This document shows, one piece after another, positions 1-7,267 of a DNA stretch of 19,892 nt; the first letter of the stretch is position 1, and every line of letters starts with the position of its first letter. Where the stretch lies: NCBI GenBank assembly GCA_018812395.1, contig JAHJDS010000518.1, forward strand, positions 1-19,892. The letters are read 5' to 3'. The position numbers were made by a program, and so were the translations under genes. The stretch comes from Pseudomonadota bacterium. Its GTDB lineage: Bacteria; Desulfobacterota; Desulfarculia; Desulfarculales; JAHJDS01. The notes under the pieces are model-generated. The model was given only the letters and a program-made list of their open reading frames with translations, made no database searches and was not told the origin of the DNA.

Positions 1-1
1 G

Positions 2-166
2 GACGGGGCCGACCAGGAGAAATCGGCCGAAGACCAGGCGGCCTTGGAACGGGAGGTGGCGGCCGAGTCACGCCTCAGGCAGACCGGCCGGTTGGCCGAG
101 TTGATCCGTCAGATTCAAGAGGCCAAGGCGGGTGAGTCGCTGACCGACGACGCGGCTTCCATTTAG
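2..166 (+). CDS. C-terminal end of an unidentified protein (5' truncated by window edge)
   Basis: The frame is open from base 2 to a TAG stop at 164-166 and encodes about 54 residues that are strongly charged and rich in Ala, Glu and Gln. This composition suggests a helical or coiled-coil tail. I see no diagnostic motif, and the start lies outside the window, so no function is assigned. Support for a real coding end comes from the lack of stops, the helical composition and a strong hairpin terminator starting about 15 bases after the stop. Confidence 0.6.
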   Translation, partial: DGADQEKSAEDQAALEREVAAESRLRQTGRLAELIRQIQEAKAGESLTDDAASI

Positions 167-180
167 GGCCTGATGCAAAA

Positions 181-215
181 AAAAAACGGCGGACCGGGAG
201 GTTCGCCGTTTTTTC
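181..215. terminator. Bidirectional rho-independent terminator
   Basis: A-rich left arm 181-195 pairs with 200-215 around a GGGA tetraloop. The core is AACGGCG against CGCCGTT, extended by an inner ACC/GGT. The left flank is a run of A and the right flank a run of T, so the hairpin is followed by a U tract whichever strand is read. It sits between the converging ends of the plus-strand partial gene (stop at 166) and the minus-strand permease (stop at 240). Confidence 0.9.
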
Positions 216-239
216 TATACCGATCCGGTTGGCAGACGA

Positions 240-1523
240 TCAGGAACAGCGGTGATGGGAGTCGGGGGACAGGCCCTGGCCGGCCATGGGGAACAGGTCC
301 GTGCCGGGCGGGGTCTTGGTCGGGTGTTCGCAGGAGCATCCGGCGCCGGCCGGCGCGGCCCGGCCGGGCAGTATCGACCTCAAGCGCCGCCATAGGGGCG
401 GGACGGACAAAAGCAGCAGCCCGGCCGTCCCCATGAGCTTGACCCAATCCGGTAAAAACTCGGACTCCGGGCCGCTGACCACGCCGGCCGTGACGACCTT
501 GATCGCCGCGTCGGACCAGGGGAAGGGGCTCCAGGCGGCGATAATTCCGCCGACCTCGCGGACCGGTCCCGTGGCCACGGTCGGGCCCAGCCAGAGATAG
601 ACCTGGTCCAGGGCCAGGCCGCAGGCCACGGCCATGACCGACAGGGTGACCAGGTAGATGATCGTCGCCCGCCGGCCCAGGAGCCCGGCGACCATGGTCA
701 GGGAGGTGACGTTGGTCGCCGGACCGACCAGCAAAAAGACCAACGCCGCGCCCGGGCTGACCCCCTTCAGGATCAAGGCCGCGGCAATGGGCGTCGAGGC
801 CGTGGCGCAGATGTAGAGCGGCAGGCCGACGACGAGCATGATCAGCATCGCTCCCAGGCCGCCGCCCAGATACCGGGTCAAGAGATCGGCCGGGATCAGG
901 GCCGTGATCAGCCCGGCCAGGATCAGCCCGACCAAGAACCAGCCAACCAGATCGCCCCACAGGTCGCGGGCGGCGAAGGACACCCCGGCCCTCATCTTGT
1001 ACCACCAACCGTGGTGCCCCCGGTGGACCTCGGACGGGCAATCCAGCCCGTCGCAGCAGTTGTCCACCGGGCAGGACAGGTCCGGCGTCTCCTCCGCCTG
1101 GTCCGCCTTCGCTCCCCCGGCCAGGTTCTCGATCACGCCGGCGGTCACGGCCGCGGCCATGGCCGACACCGGCCGGGCCACGGTCATCACCGGATCGATC
1201 AGGGCGTAGGTGACGGCCATCGAGTCCACCCCGGACTCGGGCGTGGAAATCAAGAAGGCCGTGGTTGCGCCACGGTTGGCCCCTTGCCGCTTCATGGATG
1301 CTGCCGCCGGCAGCACGCCGCAACTTCAAAGCGGGATCGGCACCCCGAACAGGGCCGCCTTGACCACCGACAAAAACCGGCCCCGGCCCAGGTGCCGGGC
1401 CACCAGCCCCGGGTCGATGAAGACCTTGAGCATCCCGGCCACCAGGATGCCGAACAGGATGTAGATCGACGACTCCACCAGCAGCCGCCAGGACTCGCCG
1501 AGCGCGTTTAGGATGAAACTCAT
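240..1523 (-). CDS. SO_0444/YraQ (DUF318)-type metal-efflux permease, predicted selenoprotein (Sec66)
   Basis: Integral membrane permease related to the SO_0444 / UPF0718 family, which is linked to Cu/Zn and arsenic export. Reading from ATG at 1523, 65 residues end in GVPIPL at an in-frame TGA (1326-1328). The same frame continues SCGVLPAAAS and runs 361 residues further to 240. The family has PLCSCGVIP here, so the TGA replaces the first Cys of CSCG. Read through, the product is 427 residues, normal for the family, with a hydrophobic N-terminal half, a Cys/His-rich cytoplasmic loop (about residues 145-170), a second hydrophobic half containing LPLYICATASTPIAAALI, and a Cys-rich tail (GCSCEH). 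Translation should start at ATG 1523, because GAGAGGG lies just upstream, overlapping the stop of the regulator gene. A SECIS-like hairpin follows the TGA. The alternative is a nonsense mutation in a CSCG-type gene, but nothing else in the gene is degraded. Confidence 0.85.
1298..1328 (-). promoter_or_regulatory. In-frame UGA codon with bacterial SECIS-like hairpin
   Basis: The UGA is at 1328-1326. After 17 bases comes a loop GGC (1308-1306) closed by a perfect 7-bp stem: TGCTGCC (1315-1309) pairs with GGCAGCA (1305-1299), with a further G-U pair (1316/1298). Bacterial SECIS elements lie inside the coding region directly after the UGA, with a small apical loop carrying G at its start about 16-37 bases downstream. 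This hairpin meets each of those criteria. The stem is GC-rich, so a chance hairpin cannot be excluded without comparison with relatives. Confidence 0.7.
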
Positions 1524-1530
1524 AACCCTC

Positions 1531-1908
1531 TCACTCGCGGACGTGGTCCAGACCGATCCGGATCAGGTCCGCCACGTGGTCGTCGTCCAGGGCGTAATAG
1601 ACGATTTTTCCGTCTCGGCGGCTTCTGACCAGAGCCAGGTCCTTGAGCCGCCGCAGTTGATGGGACACCGCCGACTGTGAAAGCCCCAGCCAGGCCGCCA
1701 GATCGCAGACGCACATCTCGCCGCCTCGCAGCCCGGACAGGATTTTCAAGCGGGTCGGGTCGCCAAAGGCCTTGTAGATCAGGCCCAGCCGATCCAGGTC
1801 CCGCTCCGGGATGGCCGCCCGCCTGGCTTCTCGGAGGCGGTCCAGATGGACGCATTGGATCCGGCAGGCGTCGTCGTCGACCAGGGTTGTCTTTCTAAGT
1901 GCCGCCAC
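1531..1908 (-). CDS. CadC-like ArsR/SmtB metal-sensing repressor
   Basis: A 125-residue winged-helix repressor of the ArsR/SmtB family. The recognition segment is LSQSAVSHQLRRLKDLALV, followed by a wing (SRRDGKIVYYAL). Two metal sites of the CadC type are complete. The N-terminal Cys15 and Cys19 combine with Cys66 and Cys68 (MCVCDLA) as the thiolate site for Cd/Pb/Bi. Asp109, His111, His122 and Glu125 match the spacing of the alpha-5 Zn site of CadC (D-x-H, 11 residues, H, 3, E). It should therefore sense soft or divalent metals and release the operator. The start is GTG 1908, with GAGGTT upstream. The stop is 7 bases before the permease ATG, so the two genes form an operon that the regulator controls. 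Confidence 0.88.
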   Translation of the reverse strand: MAALRKTTLVDDDACRIQCVHLDRLREARRAAIPERDLDRLGLIYKAFGDPTRLKILSGLRGGEMCVCDLAAWLGLSQSAVSHQLRRLKDLALVRSRRDGKIVYYALDDDHVADLIRIGLDHVRE

Positions 1909-1934
1909 TTGGAACCTCGCTGAAATACATGCTC

Positions 1935-1970
1935 ATATGCTCATATATCAATATATCGGGCCGATGTCAA
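1935..1970 (-). promoter_or_regulatory. Promoter and operator of the arsR-permease operon
   Basis: On the minus strand, TTGACA (1970-1965) and TATATG (1947-1942) are separated by exactly 17 bases, predicting a start near 1935 and a leader of about 27 bases. An inverted repeat ATATG-CT-CATAT (1935-1946) overlaps the -10 box. A partial second copy, CATG-CT-CATAT, lies next to it. AT-rich short dyads of this kind at the -10 are typical ArsR/SmtB operators, which fits autoregulation. Confidence 0.7.
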
Positions 1971-2063
1971 ATTTTTTCGGAATACGTTGTCCCTTTGTCA
2001 ATGGAACCCCTGCCAGGAGATGTGTTAAACTTCCGCTCAGGACTAACAAGACAGGGGGCAACC

Positions 2064-2828
2064 ATGTCCGGAAAGCGCTTCGCGATTGTGGCCGCCATCC
2101 TGGTGACGGCGGCCGCCGTGTGTCTGGGCCGACTCGGTCCGGCCGCAGCGGCCCAGGCCTTTGAGACCGATGTCATCAAGACCAAGGCCGGGGACCTCAA
2201 AATAACCTTCATCCGCCACGGCACACTGATGTTCACCTTTGGGGGCAAGGTCATCCACGTCGATCCCTGGACCAAGGTCGCCGATTACGCCAAGCTGCCC
2301 AAGGCCGATCTGATCCTGATCACCCATCACCACTACGACCACCTCGATGCGAAGGCCATCCAAGCCGTCCGAACCCCCCGGACCGTGATCGTGGCCTCGG
2401 CCCTGGCCGCCGCCAAGGTCAAGGGCGCGATGGCCATGAAGAACGGTGAAAAGAAGCGGCTCCTGGGGCTGGTGATCGAGGCCGTGCCGGCCTATAACAT
2501 CGTCGGCATGCGGCGCCCCGGGGTGCCCTGGCACCCCAAGGGCGAGGGCAACGGGTACGTGATCACCTTTGGGGGCAAGCGGGTCTACGTGGCCGGTGAC
2601 ACGGAGAACGTACCTGAGATGAAAGGGCTCCAAAAAATCGACGTCGCCTTTTTGCCGATGAATCTGCCCTACACCATGACTCCGAAGATGGTGGCCGACG
2701 CGGCCAAGGCCTTTCGGCCGAAAATCTTGTATCCCTATCACTTCGGCAAGACCGACACCTCCCAACTTCTCGAGCTGATGAAGGGCGTCAAGGGGGTCGA
2801 GGTCCGGATTCGGAAGATGGGGTGGTGA
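2064..2828 (+). CDS. Exported UlaG-like metallo-beta-lactamase-fold hydrolase
   Basis: 254 residues. A signal peptide (MSGKRFAIVAAILVTAAA, then an Ala-rich cleavage region near residue 30) predicts export. The mature part carries the metal-binding signature THHHYDHLD (His88, His90, Asp92, His93), VAGDTE (third-ligand region) and a late YPYHFG histidine, in the order found in the UlaG/YtnP-like branch of the metallo-beta-lactamase superfamily. The substrate cannot be told from sequence; relatives hydrolyse lactones, phosphoesters or remain uncharacterised. The frame is open further upstream, but the ATG at 2064 is preceded by AGGGGG and begins the signal peptide. It diverges from the metal-resistance operon; a role in metal stress is possible but not shown. 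Confidence 0.85.
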   Translation: MSGKRFAIVAAILVTAAAVCLGRLGPAAAAQAFETDVIKTKAGDLKITFIRHGTLMFTFGGKVIHVDPWTKVADYAKLPKADLILITHHHYDHLDAKAIQAVRTPRTVIVASALAAAKVKGAMAMKNGEKKRLLGLVIEAVPAYNIVGMRRPGVPWHPKGEGNGYVITFGGKRVYVAGDTENVPEMKGLQKIDVAFLPMNLPYTMTPKMVADAAKAFRPKILYPYHFGKTDTSQLLELMKGVKGVEVRIRKMGW

Positions 2829-2888
2829 TCGAGGGCCGGTCTTGAGGGCGGCCGTGATTCCTGACTATTGATCGTGACCAGGCCGGGA

Positions 2889-2924
2889 CGGCCCGGTCGC
2901 TAAGATAGCGGGGCGGCCCGGTCG
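2889..2924 (+). repeat. Short direct repeat upstream of apbE
   Basis: The 11-base word CGGCCCGGTCG occurs at 2889-2899 and again at 2914-2924, a 25-base period. It lies in the 127-base gap between the hydrolase gene and apbE. It may be a regulator site or chance in GC-rich DNA. Confidence 0.3.
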
Positions 2925-2955
2925 AATCCTTAGACAATGCGAGCTGGTCTTGAGA

Positions 2956-4029
2956 ATGGTCGTGAACGGAGTCGTCAGAAAATCAGAAAAGACCGCTGAT
3001 GGTCCGTCGTTTGACCGCCGGCGTTTTTTACGGGTGGCCGGTCTGGTCGGCCTGGGCCTGGCCGGCGGCGGCCTGGCGCCGGGTGCGGCCACGGCGATCC
3101 GGTTCGATCAATCGCGGTTTAGGGTCAAGGAGACTCGGCCCGCCCTGGGGACGTTCGTGACGCTTTTGGCCGTTGATCCCAGCCGCGACCGGGCCCAGGA
3201 GGCCCTGGGCCTGGCCTGGCAAGAGATCGACCGGCTGACTAAAATCTTGAGCCGGTACGACCCAAGCACCCCGGTGTCGGTCCTTAACCGTGACCGACGC
3301 CTGAACGCGGCCCCGCCCGAGTTGCTGGCCGTGCTCGATCTGGCCGCCCGCCTCCATCGCCGCAGCGGCGGGGCCCTGGACGTGACCGTCGCCCCGGTGG
3401 TGGACCTTTTCCGGCGATCCGCCGAGGCGGGAGGGAGGTGGCCCACGGCGGCGAATATCGCGGACGCCCTGTCCCTGGTGGACGCCGGCCGGCTAAGGGT
3501 CCGGGGCGGCGCGGTGGGGCTGCTCCGGCCGGGCATGGCCGTCACCCTGGACGGCGTGGCCAAGGGGTTCATCGTTGACCGGGCCTCGGACCTGCTCCGC
3601 TCCCGGGGCGTGGGAGATCACCTGATCGACGCCGGGGGAGACATCCGCGTCAGCGGCCGCAAGGCCCCGGACCGGCCCTGGAGAGTGGCTGTGCGGGACC
3701 CGCTCCGGCAACGGCCCTATGGCGCCGTGATTAATCTGACCAACGCCGCCGTGGCCACCTCGGGCGGATACGAGATTTTTTTTGACTGCCAGAAAATCCA
3801 CCACCACCTGATCGACCCGAACACCGGCCGCTCGCCCCAGACCCTGGCCAGCCTGTCGGTCATCGCCCCGACGGCCGCCCTGGCCGACGCCCTGGCCACG
3901 GCCGGCTTCATCATGGGGCTCGGGCCGGGGCGCGGGTTAATCGAGGCCCTGCCCGGCGGCGCGTCATTGGCCGTCACCCGGCGGGGGGACTGGATCAGGT
4001 CTGATGGCTGGCCGAGCCGTGGCGGGTAG
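2956..4029 (+). CDS. apbE: FAD:protein FMN transferase, Tat-exported (ApbE family)
   Basis: ApbE enzymes use FAD to attach FMN covalently to a Thr/Ser of target proteins such as NqrB/NqrC, RnfD/RnfG or flavin reductases, on the outer face of the inner membrane. Family signatures in order: TRPALGTFVTL near the N terminus, LDGVAKGFIVDR, LIDAGGDIRVSG, HHLIDPNTGRSP, and the metal/FAD-binding DALATAGFIMG. The N terminus has a twin-arginine signal (RRRFLRVAGLVGLGLAGG) rather than the more common lipoprotein signal, so export in folded form is likely. Length is 357 residues from ATG 2956. TTG 2950 and GTG 2962 are also possible because no clear ribosome site marks the start. No Nqr, Rnf or other flavinylation target lies in the window. 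Confidence 0.92.
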   Translation: MVVNGVVRKSEKTADGPSFDRRRFLRVAGLVGLGLAGGGLAPGAATAIRFDQSRFRVKETRPALGTFVTLLAVDPSRDRAQEALGLAWQEIDRLTKILSRYDPSTPVSVLNRDRRLNAAPPELLAVLDLAARLHRRSGGALDVTVAPVVDLFRRSAEAGGRWPTAANIADALSLVDAGRLRVRGGAVGLLRPGMAVTLDGVAKGFIVDRASDLLRSRGVGDHLIDAGGDIRVSGRKAPDRPWRVAVRDPLRQRPYGAVINLTNAAVATSGGYEIFFDCQKIHHHLIDPNTGRSPQTLASLSVIAPTAALADALATAGFIMGLGPGRGLIEALPGGASLAVTRRGDWIRSDGWPSRGG

Positions 4030-4072
4030 GTGCGGCGCGGGGGCCCCTCGGCCGACGGGGGATTGACAACCC

Positions 4073-4101
4073 TTGCCCCATAACCCTTCAGATGCTACAT
4101 T
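4073..4101 (+). promoter_or_regulatory. Promoter for a leaderless thioesterase mRNA
   Basis: TTGCCC (4073-4078) and TACATT (4096-4101) are separated by 17 bases. The predicted start site, about 7 bases downstream, falls on or next to the A of the ATG at 4109. No Shine-Dalgarno sequence precedes that ATG. A TTGACA at 4063-4068 also exists but has no -10 at the right distance. Confidence 0.5.
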
Positions 4102-4108
4102 GCCGGCC

Positions 4109-4576
4109 ATGGCTAAGCTGAATCCCGAGTACGTGGAAGCGGTCCGCCGGACGGTCAACACCTGTCCCTACTTCAGCCTGCTGGGGATGCGGATCGAGGA
4201 CTTGGGGCCGGGCGAGTCCCACGTGGTCATCGACGTCGAGCCAAAACACCTTCAGCCCTTTGGCATCGTCCATGGCGGCGTGTTCTCGTCCCTGATGGAC
4301 GCGTCCTGCTTCTGGGCGGTCTTCACCGCGGTCGAGGACGGCACGGTTCTGACCACCGTCGAGGTCAAGCTCAATTACCTGGCCCCGTCCCAGTCCGGGC
4401 AACTGATCGGCCGGGGCAGACTGATCAAGCTGGGCAAGACCCTGGGCCTGGGCGACGCCCGCATCGAGGACGAGAAGGGGCGCCTGCTGTGCCACGGCAC
4501 CGCGACCGTGATGGTCGTGCCCAATCTCCATCTGTCGGGTTCGGATGATTATCCGGCCAAATTCATCGAGGACTGA
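4109..4576 (+). CDS. PaaI-type hotdog-fold acyl-CoA thioesterase
   Basis: 155 residues with the hotdog thioesterase core. FGIVHGGVFSSLMDAS is the conserved HGG segment plus the catalytic acidic residue of the PaaI/YbgC-like group. It is followed by TTVEVKLNYLAPS, the usual beta strand of the substrate tunnel, and by the RLLCHGTATVMV strand. The expected reaction is hydrolysis of acyl- or aryl-CoA thioesters; the acyl group is not predictable. ATG 4109 is chosen because alignment with the family begins there (MAKLNPEYVEAV) and the promoter sits immediately in front. An in-frame upstream extension to 4073 would overlap the promoter. Confidence 0.87.
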   Translation: MAKLNPEYVEAVRRTVNTCPYFSLLGMRIEDLGPGESHVVIDVEPKHLQPFGIVHGGVFSSLMDASCFWAVFTAVEDGTVLTTVEVKLNYLAPSQSGQLIGRGRLIKLGKTLGLGDARIEDEKGRLLCHGTATVMVVPNLHLSGSDDYPAKFIED

Positions 4577-4624
4577 GCCGCGACAGGGCCGGCGGCGAGG
4601 GTTTTCCTGGTCAAGAGGCGTGAC

Positions 4625-5941
4625 TTGAGGGGACCGGGTTTGGTTTGGTTTGGTTACTGGCTCATGACTTTTTTAGCGGGCGTTTTGGCCACGCCGTTTG
4701 TCGTGGTCTTTCTGGTTTGTCGTCCGGGACGGGCCAGGGAGTTCGTCCAGCGGCTGGGCTTTTACGGCCCCTTATGGAAACAGGCCCCTTCCGGGGCGCG
4801 GCGGGTCTGGATTCACGGGTCCAGCGTGGGCGAGATGAACATCGCCCGGGCCCTGGCCGAATCCATCCGGGAGCAGGTCGAGGACGCCGAGATCCTGGTC
4901 AGCGCCTTCACCGCCACCGGCGTGGCCCGGGCGGCGGAGATCCCGGGGGTGCGCAGCGTCTTTTTTCCCATGGACCTGTCCTGCGCCGTGCGGCGGTCCT
5001 TGAGCGCCTGGCGGCCTCACGCCCTGGTCATCCTCGAGACGGAACTGTGGCCCAACATGATGGCCCTGGCCGGGCGGCGGGGCACCCGCCTGCTGCTCCT
5101 CAACGGCCGCTTTTCGCCCCGGGCGTTCCAGAGCTATCGCCGGTGGCGGGCCCTCTTCGGGCCGCTGCTGGCCCGGTTCGACCACCTGTCCATGATCACC
5201 AGCCTGGACCGGGACCGGGTCCTGGCCCTGGGCGGACCGAAAGGCCGGGTGAGCGTGGACGGCAACGCCAAGTACGACTCCCTGGCCGAGCGCCCCTCGG
5301 CGGCCACGGCCGACCGGGTGAGGCGGCTCCTGGACCTCTCCGGCCAGCCGGTGTTCGTGGCCGGCTCGATCCGCTCGCCCGAAGAAGGGCCGATCATTGA
5401 CGTCTGCTGCCGCTTGCGGCGTGAGATCCCGGACCTGGTGTCGATTCTGATCCCCCGGCACCTGACCCGGGTCGAGCCCATCGCCGCCGCCCTGACCGAA
5501 CGCGGCGTGGCTTTCCAGAAGCGGAGCGAACTGGGCCGGGGCGACGGCCGCCGGACGGCCCCGGTGGTCGTGGTCGACACCATGGGCGAGTTGTTCGATT
5601 TGTACTCCGCGGCGGATGTGGCCTTTGTCGGGGCCTCGCTGGTCGACTTGGGCGGCCAGAATCCACTCGAACCGGCCGCCTGGGGCGTGCCGGTGCTCTA
5701 CGGGCCGTCCATGGAGGACTTTCTGGACGCCACCGAGATTTTAGAGCCGGTCGGGGCCGGGATTCGGGTCGCCGACGCCGAGGAGCTGTTCCAGGCGGCC
5801 CGGCGTCTTCTGTCTGACGAGGACGAGCGCCGCCGTCGCGGCCGGGCGGGACAAGAGGCCCTGGCCGGTCGGGGCCGGGTGGCCGAGGTGTTGGCCGCCC
5901 GCGTGGCCGCGATCCTGAGGAGCGGGGAACACGGCCAATGA
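4625..5941 (+). CDS. waaA: 3-deoxy-D-manno-octulosonic acid (Kdo) transferase
   Basis: Glycosyltransferase family 30 enzyme that transfers Kdo from CMP-Kdo to the lipid A precursor at the cytoplasmic face of the inner membrane. An N-terminal membrane anchor (residues about 8-30) precedes the Kdo-transferase N-domain. RRVWIHGSSVGEMNIARAL holds the catalytic Glu region, and ILETELWPNMM is a family signature. The C-terminal domain has GNAKYDSL, AGSIRSPEEG and GASLVDLGGQNPLEPAAWG, the nucleotide-sugar binding loop. The 438-residue length is typical. The start is TTG 4625, with AAGAGG six bases upstream. An internal ATG at 4664 would delete part of the anchor. The stop overlaps the next gene's start (ATGA), so the two are translationally coupled. 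Confidence 0.93.
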   Translation: MRGPGLVWFGYWLMTFLAGVLATPFVVVFLVCRPGRAREFVQRLGFYGPLWKQAPSGARRVWIHGSSVGEMNIARALAESIREQVEDAEILVSAFTATGVARAAEIPGVRSVFFPMDLSCAVRRSLSAWRPHALVILETELWPNMMALAGRRGTRLLLLNGRFSPRAFQSYRRWRALFGPLLARFDHLSMITSLDRDRVLALGGPKGRVSVDGNAKYDSLAERPSAATADRVRRLLDLSGQPVFVAGSIRSPEEGPIIDVCCRLRREIPDLVSILIPRHLTRVEPIAAALTERGVAFQKRSELGRGDGRRTAPVVVVDTMGELFDLYSAADVAFVGASLVDLGGQNPLEPAAWGVPVLYGPSMEDFLDATEILEPVGAGIRVADAEELFQAARRLLSDEDERRRRGRAGQEALAGRGRVAEVLAARVAAILRSGEHGQ

Positions 5942-7134
5942 TCGAACGGGCAGACTTCGATAAATTTTGTAGCCGGACGCCCGAGGAGATCAAGCAGGCC
6001 GTCCGTCCGGCCGCGGCCCAGTGGGTGGAGGTCAAGGAGCGGGGCGGCCGGGTGGTGGTGGCCACCGGCTCGGGACCGCACCTGCACGAGGGCGTCAGTT
6101 GCCTGCTGGCCGGCATGATCGAGGCCGGATTGGTGGACGGGGTGCTGACCAGCGCGGCCATGGTCGCCCACGAAATGGCCGGGACCCTGGAGTGGGTGAA
6201 GCGGGTCGACGGCCAAGAAGTGGGCCTGTCCGGCCATTTGCTGCCGGCCGACGGCAGGTTCGAGGTCTGTGTCTGGGACGACGCGGCCTGGGCCGCGGCC
6301 GCCGACGAGATCGACCTGGACGACGACCTGGTGGCCGCCCTCAGGTCCGCGCCCGGCCACCAGATCATCAAGGTGGCCGGCAACCTGGCCTATCCCAGCG
6401 GGCTGCGGGCCGAGCGGCTGGCCCGGGAGATTTGTCCCCTGGCGGCCGGACGTGATCAGACTCTCGAGCTGGCCGTGGGCCCCGGCGCCGACCCCTTGAC
6501 CATGATCGGCGCCGGGGCCCGGGCGAAAGCGCCGGTGATGGTGACCACCCCCCAACTGGTCGGCGGCGGGGCGGTCGGCCTGGCCGTGGCCGAGTCGATC
6601 TCGGCCACCGAGCGCAGCCGCCGGGTGGCCGAAATCCTGGCCGGGGCGGACCTGGTGGTGGAGAGCGGCCTGGCCCTGGCCCAAGAGATCCACGACGGCC
6701 CGTTCGAGACCTTTACCGGACACGGTCTGTGGGCCGCCTTTGAGGGACAAAAGACCTTCAGCCTGGCCGACAAGAGGTTCGTGCGTATCGACCTGGACCC
6801 GACCCTCGAGGCCGTGGTCCGGGCCCAGCGGGACAAGGCGGCCGTGTCCGAGGCCATCCACCAGGGCCGGCCCAAGGCCAAGACCCTGGACGTCCCTTTT
6901 CGGATGGAGATGAGCGGTTTCGCCCGGCTGCCCCGGGCGTCGGTGATTCAGGCCGATCTGGCCGTGGTCTGGCCGCTGTTGGCCGGGGAGGTGGCCGGCC
7001 GCCTGGGGGTGGAACTGCCCTTCTACTCGCTGCCCCAGGAGACCAACCCCGGGGCCGCCATGCGGGCCTGGATCGCGGCCAATGTCCGCCCGGTCGATCG
7101 GGACCGGGTCCTGGCCGCGTTCGAGACCGCCTGA
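5938..7134 (+). CDS. Conserved protein of unknown function, possibly deoxyhypusine-synthase-like fold
   Basis: 398 residues, soluble, with no signal peptide or membrane segment. The ATG overlaps the waaA stop, so it is co-expressed with Kdo transferase. Two glycine-rich Rossmann-like stretches are visible. VVVATGSGPHLHEGVS (about residues 37-52) is followed by a GLVDGVLTSAAMVAHEMAGTL helix-strand unit. The second is TTPQLVGGGAVGLAVAES (about 202-219). Conserved-looking polar stretches follow: ALAQEIHDGPFETFTGHG and FRMEMSGFARL. The pattern of GxGxH, then a strand ending in a gene-product-specific AA..HE, faintly recalls deoxyhypusine-synthase-like NAD-binding proteins. I cannot confirm this without a profile search and assign no reaction. 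Confidence 0.8.
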   Translation: MIERADFDKFCSRTPEEIKQAVRPAAAQWVEVKERGGRVVVATGSGPHLHEGVSCLLAGMIEAGLVDGVLTSAAMVAHEMAGTLEWVKRVDGQEVGLSGHLLPADGRFEVCVWDDAAWAAAADEIDLDDDLVAALRSAPGHQIIKVAGNLAYPSGLRAERLAREICPLAAGRDQTLELAVGPGADPLTMIGAGARAKAPVMVTTPQLVGGGAVGLAVAESISATERSRRVAEILAGADLVVESGLALAQEIHDGPFETFTGHGLWAAFEGQKTFSLADKRFVRIDLDPTLEAVVRAQRDKAAVSEAIHQGRPKAKTLDVPFRMEMSGFARLPRASVIQADLAVVWPLLAGEVAGRLGVELPFYSLPQETNPGAAMRAWIAANVRPVDRDRVLAAFETA

Positions 7135-7168
7135 GCCTCGACCGGCCGCGTCGCCGGGGCCGGCCTGT

Positions 7169-7197
7169 TTGTGAGTGACGGCCCAAGGTGGTAGACT
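7169..7197 (+). promoter_or_regulatory. Sigma-70-type promoter upstream of the small membrane protein and carA
   Basis: TTGTGA (7169-7174) and TAGACT (7192-7197) are spaced by 17 bases. The predicted start is near 7204, giving a leader of about 64 bases to the GTG at 7268. Transcription could continue into carA, only 15 bases beyond the small gene. Confidence 0.45.
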
Positions 7198-7267
7198 TTG
7201 GTGAACGTCGCCCCGGCCGGCGGCCGCCCATGCGCCGGACGGTCTGCGGCCGGGTCCGGAGGACGCC

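Noticed and set aside
163..1329. 388-codon minus-strand open frame overlapping the permease
   Set aside because: Translation is Arg/Gly/Pro-rich with no family features; it is an alternative frame of the permease gene in GC-rich DNA.
240..1523. Permease annotated as two genes (65 and 358 residues) or a pseudogene
   Set aside because: The two pieces are in the same frame, separated only by TGA and three codons, and together give a full-length family member with the TGA at a conserved Cys. Selenocysteine recoding explains this better than a split gene.
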